Shown one piece after another: positions 18,598 to 26,657 of a DNA stretch of 64,000 bases. The stretch comes from Streptomyces sp. ISL-100 (GTDB taxonomy: Bacteria; Actinomycetota; Actinomycetes; Streptomycetales; Streptomycetaceae). Both the position numbers and the translations under genes were made by a program. The notes beneath the pieces were generated by a model. It ran no database searches, had not been told where the DNA came from, and was given only the letters and a program-made list of their open reading frames with translations. The number at the start of each line of letters is the position of its first letter. Position 1 is the stretch's first letter. The stretch lies in assembly GCF_018614615.1 (NCBI RefSeq), contig NZ_JAGGOK010000084.1, forward strand, positions 1 through 64,000, written 5' to 3'.

Positions 18598-19415
18598 GAA
18601 AGCTGAAGGACACAAGTGGTTCCGAGTTCGCGGGGCGTACGTACGTCGTGACCGGTGGCGGGAGCGGCATCGGCCGTGCGATCGCCCTCGCCCTCGGCGC
18701 GGCGGGCGCCCGGGTCGTCGTCGCGGGCCGTACCCCCCTGAAGCTGGAGGAGACGGTCGCCCTGATCGAGAAGGAGGACGGCCAGGCCCTCGCCGTACCG
18801 ACGGACGTACGGGACCCGGCAGGCGTCGACGCGCTCGTCGCGGCAGCCACAGACCGTTTCGGTCAGCTGGACGGCCTGGTCAACAACGCCGCGGGGAACT
18901 TCGTCGCGCCCGGCATCGACATCAGCCCGAACGGCTGGCGCGCGGTCGTCGACATCGTCCTCAACGGCTCGTACTACTGCACCCGCGCCGTCGCGAGGCA
19001 GCTCCGCGAGCAGGGCACCGGCGGTTCGGTCCTCTCGGTGATCGCGACGTACGCCTGGCACGGCCACCCGGGCACGGTCCATTCGGCCGCCGCGAAGGCC
19101 GGGGTCCTCGCCATGACCCGTACGCTCGCCGTCGAGCTCGCCCCGCTCGGTATCCGGCTCAACTGCATCGCTCCGGGGCCGACCGAGACCGCGGGTGCGG
19201 GCGCCGCGCTGTGGGCGACGGACGAGGCGCGGGCCGAGGTGCTCGCGACCGTTCCCGCCGGCCGCTTCGCCCAGCCGGACGAGATCGCGGACGCGTCGCT
19301 GTTCCTGCTGGGTGAGCGGGCGTCGTACCTGACGGGCGAGTGCCTGACGGTGGACGGCGGACAGTGGCTCGGCAAGCAGGTGTACGGACGGACCGGTGCC
19401 ACCACCGCCCCCTGA
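18594..19415 (+). CDS. SDR oxidoreductase, 2,4-dienoyl-CoA-reductase-like
   Basis: 273 aa. Rossmann motif TGGGSGIG, NNAAGNF, DISPNGWRAVVDIVLNG, and an active-site region IATYAWHGHPGTVHSAAAKAG. The classical Tyr of YxxxK is absent, with Lys kept, as in 2,4-dienoyl-CoA reductases; the phrase NAAGNF...SPNGW also fits that group. Start is TTG at 18594 (TTGA overlap with the previous stop, GGAG 8 bp upstream). It fits reduction of an unsaturated acyl-CoA made by the operon's dehydrogenase. Confidence 0.8.
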   Translation: MRKLKDTSGSEFAGRTYVVTGGGSGIGRAIALALGAAGARVVVAGRTPLKLEETVALIEKEDGQALAVPTDVRDPAGVDALVAAATDRFGQLDGLVNNAAGNFVAPGIDISPNGWRAVVDIVLNGSYYCTRAVARQLREQGTGGSVLSVIATYAWHGHPGTVHSAAAKAGVLAMTRTLAVELAPLGIRLNCIAPGPTETAGAGAALWATDEARAEVLATVPAGRFAQPDEIADASLFLLGERASYLTGECLTVDGGQWLGKQVYGRTGATTAP

Positions 19416-19432
19416 CCCTTCGCGTGTGCGCC

Positions 19433-19477
19433 CTCAAGCGCCGGACGGGCCGCGATGGAGCCCCTCCGGCGCCTGAG
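19433..19477. terminator. Bidirectional terminator between convergent genes
   Basis: CTCAAGCGCCGG (19433-19444) pairs with CCGGCGCCTGAG (19466-19477) with one wobble, plus an inner GGGC/GCCC. It sits at the meeting point of the SDR operon and the minus-strand membrane gene, whose stop codon lies in the stem. Confidence 0.75.
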
Positions 19478-19892
19478 TGCGTGTTTTCCGTCCGCGATGC
19501 CGCAGGTCGTACGCCAGCAGGGTCAGCGCCGTCAGTGCCACCACCCCTGCCGATTCGACGGCGATGGTGGGCCACACCAGTTCTCCGTCGAGGGACTCCA
19601 GGAAGCCGAACAGGCCGATGGTGAGGCTGATGACCAGGGCGGCCAGCGTGCCGGCCGTGAACAGCGCTCCGAGGGCGGCCGGAACGCCGACGTAACGCGT
19701 GGGGAAGGCCAGCAGTGCCAAGGTCAGCAGGGCGCTGCCGATGGCGTTGAGCAGGAAGAGCACGCCGATGGTGTCCAGGTCCCGGTAGCCGCCGTCGTCC
19801 CAGAGGTAGAGGTGGATCGCGCCCATCGCCGCGGTCAGCGCGGCACTTACCAGTCGCAGTGCGATCACACAGGGAGCACGCTCAGTAGCCAT
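19434..19892 (-). CDS. Four-TM membrane protein of unknown function
   Basis: 152 aa with four hydrophobic segments (about 8-28, 40-60, 66-90, 103-126) and a basic C-terminal tail. It contains a LYLWDDGGYRDL loop after TM1. I do not recognise a named family. It starts inside the 3' end of the cupredoxin lipoprotein gene (11-bp overlap), so the two are one transcript. A role with the copper-type lipoprotein is possible but inferred. Confidence 0.75.
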   Translation of the reverse strand: MATERAPCVIALRLVSAALTAAMGAIHLYLWDDGGYRDLDTIGVLFLLNAIGSALLTLALLAFPTRYVGVPAALGALFTAGTLAALVISLTIGLFGFLESLDGELVWPTIAVESAGVVALTALTLLAYDLRHRGRKTRTQAPEGLHRGPSGA

Positions 19893-20334
19893 TGTTCCTC
19901 GACGGGGTCTCGTTCACCGGCGCATCGCCGCCGCCCACGGTGATCTCCATCTTCATGCCCAGGTCCTCGTGCCCGCCGACGGGGCAGTAGACCTCGTGGG
20001 TGCCGGACTTCAGGGTGACCCTGAGCGTCTCGGAGGCTCCGGGAGCGAGCGTCTTGGTGCGGTGCTCCCCCGAGGGGCCTTCGATCTCCAGGGCGTGGTC
20101 GTGCTTGCCGTTGTTCTTGGCGACGAAGGTGTGGTCGCCGGCCTTGAACGTCTTCTCCGACAGGGTGATGCGGAAGTCGGTCATGTCGGCGTTCACCCGT
20201 GTGACTCCCGCTTCGGTGGTCCGCTCCGGGGGTGCGGATGTCGTCGTATCGCCGCGCCCTTCGCCGCCTCCGTTGCCGCCCCCGCAGCCCGCCAGCACGC
20301 CCGCCAGCGCTGCGGCCGCGAGCCCCAGTCCCAC
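19882..20334 (-). CDS. Cupredoxin-like lipoprotein
   Basis: 150 aa. Lipobox LAGC at about residue 17, then a Gly-rich linker, then a cupredoxin-like beta domain: FRITLSEKTFKAGDHTF, NNGKHDHALEI (His ligand), and TLKSGTHEVYCPVGGHEDLGM (Cys, His, Met ligands). It likely binds copper at the membrane outer face. The start is a GTG; an upstream in-frame CTG would add LRRAEPWRSR, giving a better charged n-region, so the start is uncertain. It is divergent from an ECF sigma gene, 84 bp apart. Confidence 0.8.
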   Translation of the reverse strand: MGLGLAAAALAGVLAGCGGGNGGGEGRGDTTTSAPPERTTEAGVTRVNADMTDFRITLSEKTFKAGDHTFVAKNNGKHDHALEIEGPSGEHRTKTLAPGASETLRVTLKSGTHEVYCPVGGHEDLGMKMEITVGGGDAPVNETPSRNNGY

Positions 20335-20418
20335 GCGGCTTCGCCATGGCTCAGCCCTCCGCAGGAGTTCCGTCGTGCAGTGGATACGGATGAACCGCGC
20401 CGATGGATTGGCAGGAGA

Positions 20419-21060
20419 ATGACGAGTGTGACTTCCCGTGGAGGCGGAGCAATCCCTTCGGGGAGGCCGACCGTATCCACTGGTATGCGGAGAATGGGCC
20501 TCCCCCTCGGACGCGCACCGGACGAGGCACTGCTGTCAGGTCTGACGACGGGCGACCCCGAAATCGCCGTCGCGTTCGTGCGCCGCTTCCAGCGCACGGT
20601 CTTCGGCGTGGCCATCGCCGTCGTCGGCGATCCCCAGCTCGCCGAGGACATCGCGCAGCAGACGTTCGAGCGTGCGTGGCGGCACGCCCAGGTGTACGAC
20701 TCCCGCCGCGGGTCGGTGAAGACCTGGCTGATGACCATCGCGCACAACCTGGCGATCGACGCGGTCCGCGCGCGCAGGGCCACTCCCGTCGCACCCGAAG
20801 ACCTGGACCCACTCCTCGACATCATGACCGACACCCCCGAACGGCAGGCGCTCGCCGACGAGACTGCGGCCCGGATACGAACGGCGTTGGCGGCCCTGCC
20901 CCGGGAACAGGCCCGCGCCTTGGTGATGGCCGGGATCTACGGGATGACCGCCCAGCAGATCGCCCAGTTCGAGGGGATTCCGCTGGGCACCGCCAAGACG
21001 CGGATCAGGACGGCGATGCGCAAACTGCGCACGGCCCTCGGGAGCGAGGTGAGCCGATGA
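20419..21060 (+). CDS. ECF RNA polymerase sigma factor
   Basis: 213 aa. Sigma region 2 (RRFQRTVFGVAIAVVGDPQL, FERAWRHA, WLMTIAHNLAIDAVR) and region 4 (LPREQARALVMAGIYGMTAQ, LGTAKTRIRTAMRKLR). No region 3, as expected for ECF factors. The ATG at 20419 has AGGAG almost touching it; a GTG at 20428 is an alternative with better spacing. Stop and anti-sigma start overlap (ATGA), which fits co-translation of a sigma/anti-sigma pair. Confidence 0.9.
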   Translation: MTSVTSRGGGAIPSGRPTVSTGMRRMGLPLGRAPDEALLSGLTTGDPEIAVAFVRRFQRTVFGVAIAVVGDPQLAEDIAQQTFERAWRHAQVYDSRRGSVKTWLMTIAHNLAIDAVRARRATPVAPEDLDPLLDIMTDTPERQALADETAARIRTALAALPREQARALVMAGIYGMTAQQIAQFEGIPLGTAKTRIRTAMRKLRTALGSEVSR

Positions 21061-21752
21061 TGAGCACGGGAGGAGGCATGACCTGCGACCGGATGCGGGA
21101 CCTCGCCGCCGAGCTGGCGCTGGGCATCCTGCCCGCCCAGGAGCGGGCGCAGGCGGTCGCGCATCTGGACCGCTGTCCCGGCTGCCGGCAGGACATCGAG
21201 CAGCTGACTCTCGTCGGAGACGGCCTGCTGGGGCTGCTTCCGGGCACTGAGCCTCCGGTCGGCTTCGAAACCCGCGTCGCGAACCGGATGAACCCCGAGC
21301 GGTCGGCGACGCCCCGCCTACGCCTGCGCCGGCGTCTGCGGGTCACAGCGGCCGCGGCTGCGCTCGCCATCGCGTGCGGCTTCGGCGGCTGGGCCGTCGG
21401 CACCTCCTTCGACGACGCCCCCGCCCCCTCGTCGCAGGCCCAGGGGCAGCCCGTTCTGCTCCAGGCTGCCCTCGTCGCGGGCGTACAGGAGGTGGGCCGG
21501 ATATACGTCTATCCCGGTTCGCCGGGCTGGGTGTACATGTCCGTCGACCTCGAAGACGGCGGCGGAACGGTCCGCTGCCGGCTCGAACGCTCCGACGGCA
21601 CCACGGTCCCCGTCGGCTCGTTCTCACTCAAGGGCGGCTACGGCTACTGGGGAGCCCCGGCCCCGGTGGACCCGGCGACGGTGTCCGGCGCACAGCTGCT
21701 GGCGACCGACGGCTCCGTCCTCGCCACCGCGAAATTCCCGACGCGTACCTGA
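21057..21752 (+). CDS. Anti-sigma factor, zinc-finger type, membrane anchored
   Basis: 231 aa. N-terminal cytoplasmic zinc-binding anti-sigma domain with AVAHLDRCPGCRQDI (HxxxCxxC), one transmembrane helix at about 95-115 (VTAAAAALAIACGFGGWAVG), and an extracytoplasmic domain of the RskA C-terminal type with SVDLEDGGGTVRCRL. It should hold the preceding ECF sigma factor inactive until an envelope signal. Translationally coupled to it. Confidence 0.88.
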   Translation: MMSTGGGMTCDRMRDLAAELALGILPAQERAQAVAHLDRCPGCRQDIEQLTLVGDGLLGLLPGTEPPVGFETRVANRMNPERSATPRLRLRRRLRVTAAAAALAIACGFGGWAVGTSFDDAPAPSSQAQGQPVLLQAALVAGVQEVGRIYVYPGSPGWVYMSVDLEDGGGTVRCRLERSDGTTVPVGSFSLKGGYGYWGAPAPVDPATVSGAQLLATDGSVLATAKFPTRT

Positions 21753-21796
21753 TCCGTACCTGTTCCCTGCCCGGTTCCTGCCTGGTCCCTGCCTGG

Positions 21797-22372
21797 TCAC
21801 ACCGCCGTCCTCGCGGTCACCAGCCGATGGCCCCCCAGAACCGCGCCGAGCTCCGCGAGGAACCGCTCCGACAGCGGCGGCCAGTTCCACAGGACCATTC
21901 CCAGGTGAGCCACCGCGACCGGCGGGTCGATCTTCCACGCGAGGAAGCCGGACCTCTCCCCGCACCGCACGCAGGCCCCGCTGCCCGGGCCCGTACCGCC
22001 GAACCAGGCGTACAGGTCGTCGAGCAGCGGGGCCCACGCGCGCGTCCACATGTCGGGGCCGCTGTCGGCGGGCTCGGTCGTGGCACCGCAGTGCGGGCAG
22101 GTGGCCGTCCAGAGGTCCGCGCACACGTATACGCGGCGCTCGATCTCCATGCCGACACCGCACGCCCCGCCCACCGTCACCTCGTCCTCGGTGACGGCGC
22201 ACGCGGCGTGCGGTCCCGGCGGCCTGCCGAGCTCGTCGCCGAGCAGGCAGTTCGTCAGCTCGCCCTCGACGATGCCCTGGTGCTCCAGCCAGTCCATGAC
22301 CCGGCCGGCGAGCTCGGCGGCTTCCTCCGGCCGGGCGTCCAGGTCGGCCACCCATACGTACGCATCGCCCAT
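21797..22372 (-). CDS. Hypothetical protein with two Cys-pair (zinc-ribbon-like) motifs
   Basis: 191 aa, soluble. CPHC near residue 92 and CVRC about 45 residues later form a likely zinc ribbon inserted in an alpha/beta protein that starts AYVWVADLDARPEEAAELAG. Function unknown. The ATG at 22372 is chosen; a GTG three codons up is possible. The permease gene lies just downstream of its start and points the same way. Confidence 0.7.
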   Translation of the reverse strand: MGDAYVWVADLDARPEEAAELAGRVMDWLEHQGIVEGELTNCLLGDELGRPPGPHAACAVTEDEVTVGGACGVGMEIERRVYVCADLWTATCPHCGATTEPADSGPDMWTRAWAPLLDDLYAWFGGTGPGSGACVRCGERSGFLAWKIDPPVAVAHLGMVLWNWPPLSERFLAELGAVLGGHRLVTARTAV

Positions 22373-22396
22373 GCGCCGCACGCTATCCCGTATTCG

Positions 22397-23965
22397 TCAT
22401 CCCTTCGCGCGGCGGGTCTTCGCCCCCAGCGCGTAGAAGACCAGCCCGATGCCCAGGAACAGCAGCAGCGGTACGACCTGGCTGAGCGTGTACTGGAGCC
22501 GTTCGCCCGCGAAGGCCTCGGGCAGCGAGTCCGCGGCCGTCCCCTCGGTGCCGAACCAGCCGACGCCGAAGCCCGGCCAGATCAGTACGACGACGGTGAA
22601 GGCCACGAACCCGGTCGCGAGCGATGTGACGAGCCATGCTCCGGCGCGGCCGCCCGGGACGGCGTACGGGCGTGTGACGTCCGGGTACTTGCGGCGCAGC
22701 ACGACCAGGCTGGGGAAGGTGATGACGTACGAGATGAAGGTGGTGCAGATCGTCAGGCCGAGACCGGCCGCGAAGTACTTCTCGCCGTCGCCGCCGGTCA
22801 GGTTGAGTGCGACGACGAAGAGCAGGGACGCCAGGACGGCCGAGAGCAGGTTGACCCGTACCGGCGTGCCGTGCTTCTCGGAGATCGCGCCGAGCCAGGC
22901 CGGGCCCGCTCCGTCGGCGCAGGCGACGGCCTGCGCCCGGTGGGCGCCCATGGCCCAGGTGACGCCGCTGGTCAGCAGCCCGATGATGAGGCCGGCCGCG
23001 GCGATCCCGCCGAAGACGGAGCCCGCGCCGGTGAGGGTGACCGTACCGTCGGCGGCGATCGAGCCTCCATAGACGGTGAAGACGGCCTTGCAGGCGTCGA
23101 TGAAGCCGCCGAGGCTGCCGATGTCCTGGCTGGGGAGGACAAAGAGGATGCCGAGGATCGGGCCGCCGTACAGGACGAGGGAGGCGAGGCCGGAGCGGAG
23201 GATGGACAGGGGGATGTCGCGGCGCGGGTTCTTCATCTCCTCGGCGGCGGAGCTGGGGAGTTCGAAGCCGACGAAGTTGAAGATCAGGACGGGGACGAGG
23301 GCGACGAAGCCGACGTAGGTGGGGGCGAACTCACCGGCCGGCAAAGTGTGTACGCCGTTCTTGGCGGCGAAGACGACGACGGAGACCAGGAAGAAGCCGA
23401 GCAGTACGATCCGGGCGATCGCGCCGGCGATCGGCACCCACTTGCCGATGCGCACGGACTGTACGACGGCGAGCGCCCCGCCCCAGATGAAGACGAGTCC
23501 GGCGGCGTACTTCCAGAGTCCGGGCAGCGGAGTGAAGAACTCCTCCCAGGTGGTGAGGGCGATGATGCACAGGCTGCCGCCCACCCAGACCGGGTTGGAG
23601 ATCCAGTAGAGGATCTGATTGACGCCGGCGGTGAGCCGCCCGAAGGCGAGCCGCGTCCAGACGTACGGGCCGCCCTGCACGGGGAAGGCGGATCCGAGCT
23701 CGGCGACGAGCAGTCCGTACGGGAGGAAGAAGGCGACGGCGAGGATCGCCATCCAGGTCAGGCCCTGGGGGCCCTGCGCGGCCACCGAACCGATGGTGTC
23801 GAGGCCGACCAGCGTGCATATGAGGAAGAAGAGGACATCGAGGCGGCGCAAGTCCTTGTGCAGCCTGCCGCGCTGTTCGCCCCAGCCCTCGGAGAGGTCG
23901 GGGGCTCCGGCGGCTGCCGCTGCTCTTGCTGTTGTTTCTGTCCGGGAGGGAGGTGCTTGGGTCAC
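22397..23965 (-). CDS. APC-superfamily amino-acid permease
   Basis: 522 aa with about 12 hydrophobic segments beginning near residue 45 (LDVLFFLICTLVGLDTIGSV). GS-x-x-P-containing ELGSAFPVQGGPYVW is typical of amino-acid/polyamine antiporters of the APC superfamily. Start set at GTG 23965 because GGAG lies 8 bp upstream; the longer frame adds an unlikely 21-residue leader. It is divergent from a TetR-family gene with a palindromic operator between them, so import is probably controlled by that regulator. The substrate is unknown. Confidence 0.88.
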   Translation of the reverse strand: MTQAPPSRTETTARAAAAAGAPDLSEGWGEQRGRLHKDLRRLDVLFFLICTLVGLDTIGSVAAQGPQGLTWMAILAVAFFLPYGLLVAELGSAFPVQGGPYVWTRLAFGRLTAGVNQILYWISNPVWVGGSLCIIALTTWEEFFTPLPGLWKYAAGLVFIWGGALAVVQSVRIGKWVPIAGAIARIVLLGFFLVSVVVFAAKNGVHTLPAGEFAPTYVGFVALVPVLIFNFVGFELPSSAAEEMKNPRRDIPLSILRSGLASLVLYGGPILGILFVLPSQDIGSLGGFIDACKAVFTVYGGSIAADGTVTLTGAGSVFGGIAAAGLIIGLLTSGVTWAMGAHRAQAVACADGAGPAWLGAISEKHGTPVRVNLLSAVLASLLFVVALNLTGGDGEKYFAAGLGLTICTTFISYVITFPSLVVLRRKYPDVTRPYAVPGGRAGAWLVTSLATGFVAFTVVVLIWPGFGVGWFGTEGTAADSLPEAFAGERLQYTLSQVVPLLLFLGIGLVFYALGAKTRRAKG

Positions 23966-24030
23966 GGGGCTGACTCCTACGGCGGTACGGGCGAGTGCGT
24001 ACAGGCGCGGCACTTCTTCACACTTCACAT

Positions 24031-24048
24031 TGACTGAATGGCCAGTCA
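24031..24048. promoter_or_regulatory. TetR-type operator between permease and tetR
   Basis: TGACTG (24031-24036), 6-bp spacer, CAGTCA (24043-24048): a perfect inverted repeat 65 bp upstream of the permease start and 99 bp upstream of tetR. It is most likely the binding site of the adjacent TetR regulator. Confidence 0.7.
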
Positions 24049-24134
24049 GTAGAGGCGACTGTGGCCCGCGCCACAGTGCGCTGTCAAGGGTTCGACGGCA
24101 TCCGTGAGACCGGCCTGGTCAAGTGACCCGTGTG

Positions 24135-24149
24135 TAGGGTTACCGCGTG
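24135..24149 (+). promoter_or_regulatory. -10 box for leaderless tetR transcript
   Basis: TAGGGT (24135-24140) lies 6 bp before the GTG start, with no Shine-Dalgarno in between, so transcription should begin at or near the start codon. Confidence 0.5.
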
Positions 24150-24767
24150 GCAAGAGTCCGGTTGAGCGTGGAGGAGCGGCGCGAGGAAATGCTGCGCGCC
24201 GCAGTCGAGCAGATCGAGGCACGGGGTGTGAGCGCCGTACGCATCGCCGACGTCGCCTCGGCCCTCTCCGTGAGCAACGCGCTGGTCCTCTACCACTTCT
24301 CGACCAAGGAGAAGCTCGTCGCGGCCGCCTTCACGTACGCCGCCGAGGGTGATCTCGCACAGCTGCGCAAGCTGCTCGGCCGTCGTACCAGCGCCGTCCG
24401 CCGGCTGCGCGCCGCGGTCCGCTGGTACGCGCCGACCGGGCAGGCCAAGGGGTGGAAGCTGTGGATCGAGGGCTGGGCGGCCTCGCTGCGTGAACCGGCC
24501 CTCCGCGAGGTGGCCCGTGATCTGGATCAGCGGTGGAAGGCGGCGCTGGCCGAGGTCATCGCGGAGGGCGCGGAGGCGGGCGAGTTCCAGTGCGAGGACC
24601 CCGTGTCCGCGGCCTGGCGGCTGACCGCGCTGCTGGACGGACTCGCGGTCCAGATGACGTCGTACGCCGGGTCCTTGTCCCGTGCCGCCATGCTGGAGTG
24701 GACCGATGACGCGCTCGCCCGCGAACTGGGCGTCGAGCGCGATGTGCTGGCAGCCGCGGGGCGCTGA
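24147..24767 (+). CDS. TetR-family transcriptional regulator
   Basis: 206 aa. N-terminal HTH: EERREEMLRAAVEQIEARGV, IADVASALSVSNALVLYHFS, TKEKLVAAAF. The remaining 140 residues form the ligand domain (C-terminal TetR_C_6-like, ending LDGLAVQMTSYAGSL). It probably represses the divergent permease gene through the 24031-24048 palindrome. The GTG start appears leaderless. Ligand unknown. Confidence 0.9.
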   Translation: MARVRLSVEERREEMLRAAVEQIEARGVSAVRIADVASALSVSNALVLYHFSTKEKLVAAAFTYAAEGDLAQLRKLLGRRTSAVRRLRAAVRWYAPTGQAKGWKLWIEGWAASLREPALREVARDLDQRWKAALAEVIAEGAEAGEFQCEDPVSAAWRLTALLDGLAVQMTSYAGSLSRAAMLEWTDDALARELGVERDVLAAAGR

Positions 24768-24770
24768 AGT

Positions 24771-24822
24771 CCCCGCCCCGCCCCGTCCCGCCCTGTCCTG
24801 TCCCGCCCCGTCCCGTCCCGCC
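24771..24822. repeat. C-rich low-complexity spacer
   Basis: A run of degenerate CCCGY pentamers (CCCGC, CCCGT, CCTGT) fills the gap between the convergent tetR and SIMPL genes. No gene or hairpin is seen. Confidence 0.7.
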
Positions 24823-24825
24823 GGA

Positions 24826-25569
24826 TCAGTCCAGTTCGTATACCGCGGTGACGGTGACCTCTTCCCGGATCTCGCCGGTCGCCACCTGCACCTTCCCCTC
24901 GTCGAACGCCGCGCCGGGCACGTCCAGCGGGCGGTGCATGCCGCTTCCCGTCTCGGCGAGCGACACGAGCCGCCCGAGCCGGCGGCCGCTGAGGCGTGCG
25001 TACTGCTCGGCCTTCGCGCGTGCGTCGGCGTGGGCGGCCTCGCGGGCCCTGGCGCGCAGGGCGGACGGGTCGGCCACGTCAAAAGTGACGCCGTTGATCC
25101 GGGCCGCGTCGCCCGCCGCTTGCGTCACGGCTTCGACGACAGCGCCGGTCCTGGTGATGTCGCGGATCTTGACGGAGAACGACTGGCCCGCCTGATAACC
25201 GGTCAGCTTCGAGGGCCGGTCGGTGTGCTGGTAGACCGCGTTCAGCGACAGACCCTCCGTCCGTACGTCGCGGTCCGCGATGCCCTGCTTGCGTACGGCG
25301 GCGAGCAGCGCGTCGGCGGCCGCGGACTGAGCGGCCAGCGCCCGCTTCGCGGTGGGCTTCGTGGCCTCGACCGTGGCGGTGAGCACCGCCATGTCGGGGG
25401 CGGCCGACGCTCTGCCTTCGCCGCCCGCGGAGACGGTAACGGCGTCGGCGACCGGGGCGGGAGCCGGCGCGGCTGCCGCAGGGGCTGCCCCGAAGGCGGG
25501 TGCGACGGCGCCGCCGAGCAGCAGTCCACCGGTGAGCGCAGCGGCGGTGAGGGCCGTAGTCACGGACAT
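24826..25569 (-). CDS. Secreted SIMPL-domain (DUF541) protein
   Basis: 247 aa. Signal peptide (residues 1 to about 30, ending FGAAPAAA), then a SIMPL/DUF541 domain starting TVSAGGEGRASAAPDMAVLT and containing RDVRTEGLSLNAVYQ and RAREAAHADARAKAEQYARL. Members are periplasmic or secreted proteins such as BP26 and YggE that form ring assemblies; role unclear, linked to envelope stress. The ATG at 25569 is preferred, since further upstream the frame is divergent promoter DNA. Confidence 0.85.
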   Translation of the reverse strand: MSVTTALTAAALTGGLLLGGAVAPAFGAAPAAAAPAPAPVADAVTVSAGGEGRASAAPDMAVLTATVEATKPTAKRALAAQSAAADALLAAVRKQGIADRDVRTEGLSLNAVYQHTDRPSKLTGYQAGQSFSVKIRDITRTGAVVEAVTQAAGDAARINGVTFDVADPSALRARAREAAHADARAKAEQYARLSGRRLGRLVSLAETGSGMHRPLDVPGAAFDEGKVQVATGEIREEVTVTAVYELD

Positions 25570-25701
25570 GAAGGTGGTCCTTCCAGAGGTAGGAGGGCCA
25601 TCCCAGCACCGGCCGCCGCCGGACCGGTCGCGCCACTCCAGCCCTGTCACCTCTCCGTACCAGCCATACTGTGCCTCAGCGGGGATCCGGAAGGGGTTGC
25701 G

Positions 25702-26640
25702 GTGTCTGAACAGCTGTCCGAACAGCAGTCCGACCAGCATGGTGAGCAGGCGGTGTACGACGTCCTGGTCATCGGCGGCAGCGGGGTGGACACGGTCGTC
25801 CGTGTCGATTCGCTGCCCGTACCGGTCGCCGACTCGTTCGGCGTGCCACCGATCCGCGAGTGGCCGGGGCATACGGGAGGCAATGTCGCGCTCGGCTGCC
25901 GGGCTCTTGGACTCGACGTGAAATTCCTCGACTTCATCGGCGACGACTGGGTCGGCGGTCAGGTCAGGGAGCGGCTCGCCAAGGGCGGTGTCGACTTCGA
26001 GCCGCTGATCTCACCGGCGGGCACCCGCCGCGCGGTGAACCTCGTCGACAGCGCGACGGGCCGCCGGATGTCCTTCTACGACGCCCGCGACCCCGGCGAT
26101 CTGCGCATGCCCCGCGACTTCTACCTCCCCCACCTGCGGCGGGCCGGGCATGTGCACCTGTCCATCATGGACTTCGCCCGGCACCTGCTCGACGACATCG
26201 AGGAGCTCGGCGTCCCCGTCTCGACGGATCTGCACGACTGGGACGGACTCGCCGATCATCACCGGGAGTTCGCGCTCCGCTCCGACCTGGTGTTCCTCAG
26301 CGCGGCGGGAGCCGGCGAGCGGATTGCCGCCGTGATGCGCGACATCCTGCGCGAAGGCCGCGCCGAGGCCGTGGTGGCCACGGCGGGTGCGGGCGGCTCG
26401 TACCTGCTGACGAGGGACGGCAGCCGCACCCCGCGCCCGATCCCCGCGACCGTGCCGAAGGGCCCGGTGGTGGACTCCAACGGCGCCGGGGACGCGTACG
26501 TCAGCGGGTTCCTGTACGGACGCCTCGCCGGCCGGGGTCTGGAGGAGTGCGCCCGTCTGGGCGCGCTGGCCGGCGCGCACGCCTGCACGACGGAGGGCAA
26601 CACGGACCTGATCGGACCGGGTGACCTCCTCTCCTCCTAG
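25702..26640 (+). CDS. PfkB-family carbohydrate kinase
   Basis: 312 aa. Ribokinase-like fold with VIGGSGVDTVVRVDSLPVP, GHTGGNVALGCRALG (substrate Gly-Gly), and the ATP/catalytic signature DSNGAGDAYVSGFLYG (Asp base). Note Ser-Asn where many have Thr. It phosphorylates a sugar or nucleoside; the exact substrate is unknown. GTG start with AAGGGG six bases upstream. It is divergent from the SIMPL gene and ends 17 bp before the convergent DUF6745 gene. Confidence 0.85.
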   Translation: MSEQLSEQQSDQHGEQAVYDVLVIGGSGVDTVVRVDSLPVPVADSFGVPPIREWPGHTGGNVALGCRALGLDVKFLDFIGDDWVGGQVRERLAKGGVDFEPLISPAGTRRAVNLVDSATGRRMSFYDARDPGDLRMPRDFYLPHLRRAGHVHLSIMDFARHLLDDIEELGVPVSTDLHDWDGLADHHREFALRSDLVFLSAAGAGERIAAVMRDILREGRAEAVVATAGAGGSYLLTRDGSRTPRPIPATVPKGPVVDSNGAGDAYVSGFLYGRLAGRGLEECARLGALAGAHACTTEGNTDLIGPGDLLSS

Positions 26641-26657
26641 AGCCGCGTGGGCATTTC

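Noticed and set aside
16957..18615. 552-aa minus-strand ORF opposite the acyl-CoA synthetase
   Set aside because: It is the complement of a well-supported gene with GC3-biased codons; the translation is Gly/Arg-rich without any domain.
21374..24037. 887-aa plus-strand ORF
   Set aside because: Antisense shadow of the permease and zinc-ribbon genes; the Asp/Glu/Gly-rich translation has no motif.
24682..25701. In-frame N-terminal extension of the PfkB gene
   Set aside because: It runs antisense through the SIMPL gene and overlaps tetR; a good RBS precedes the GTG at 25702.
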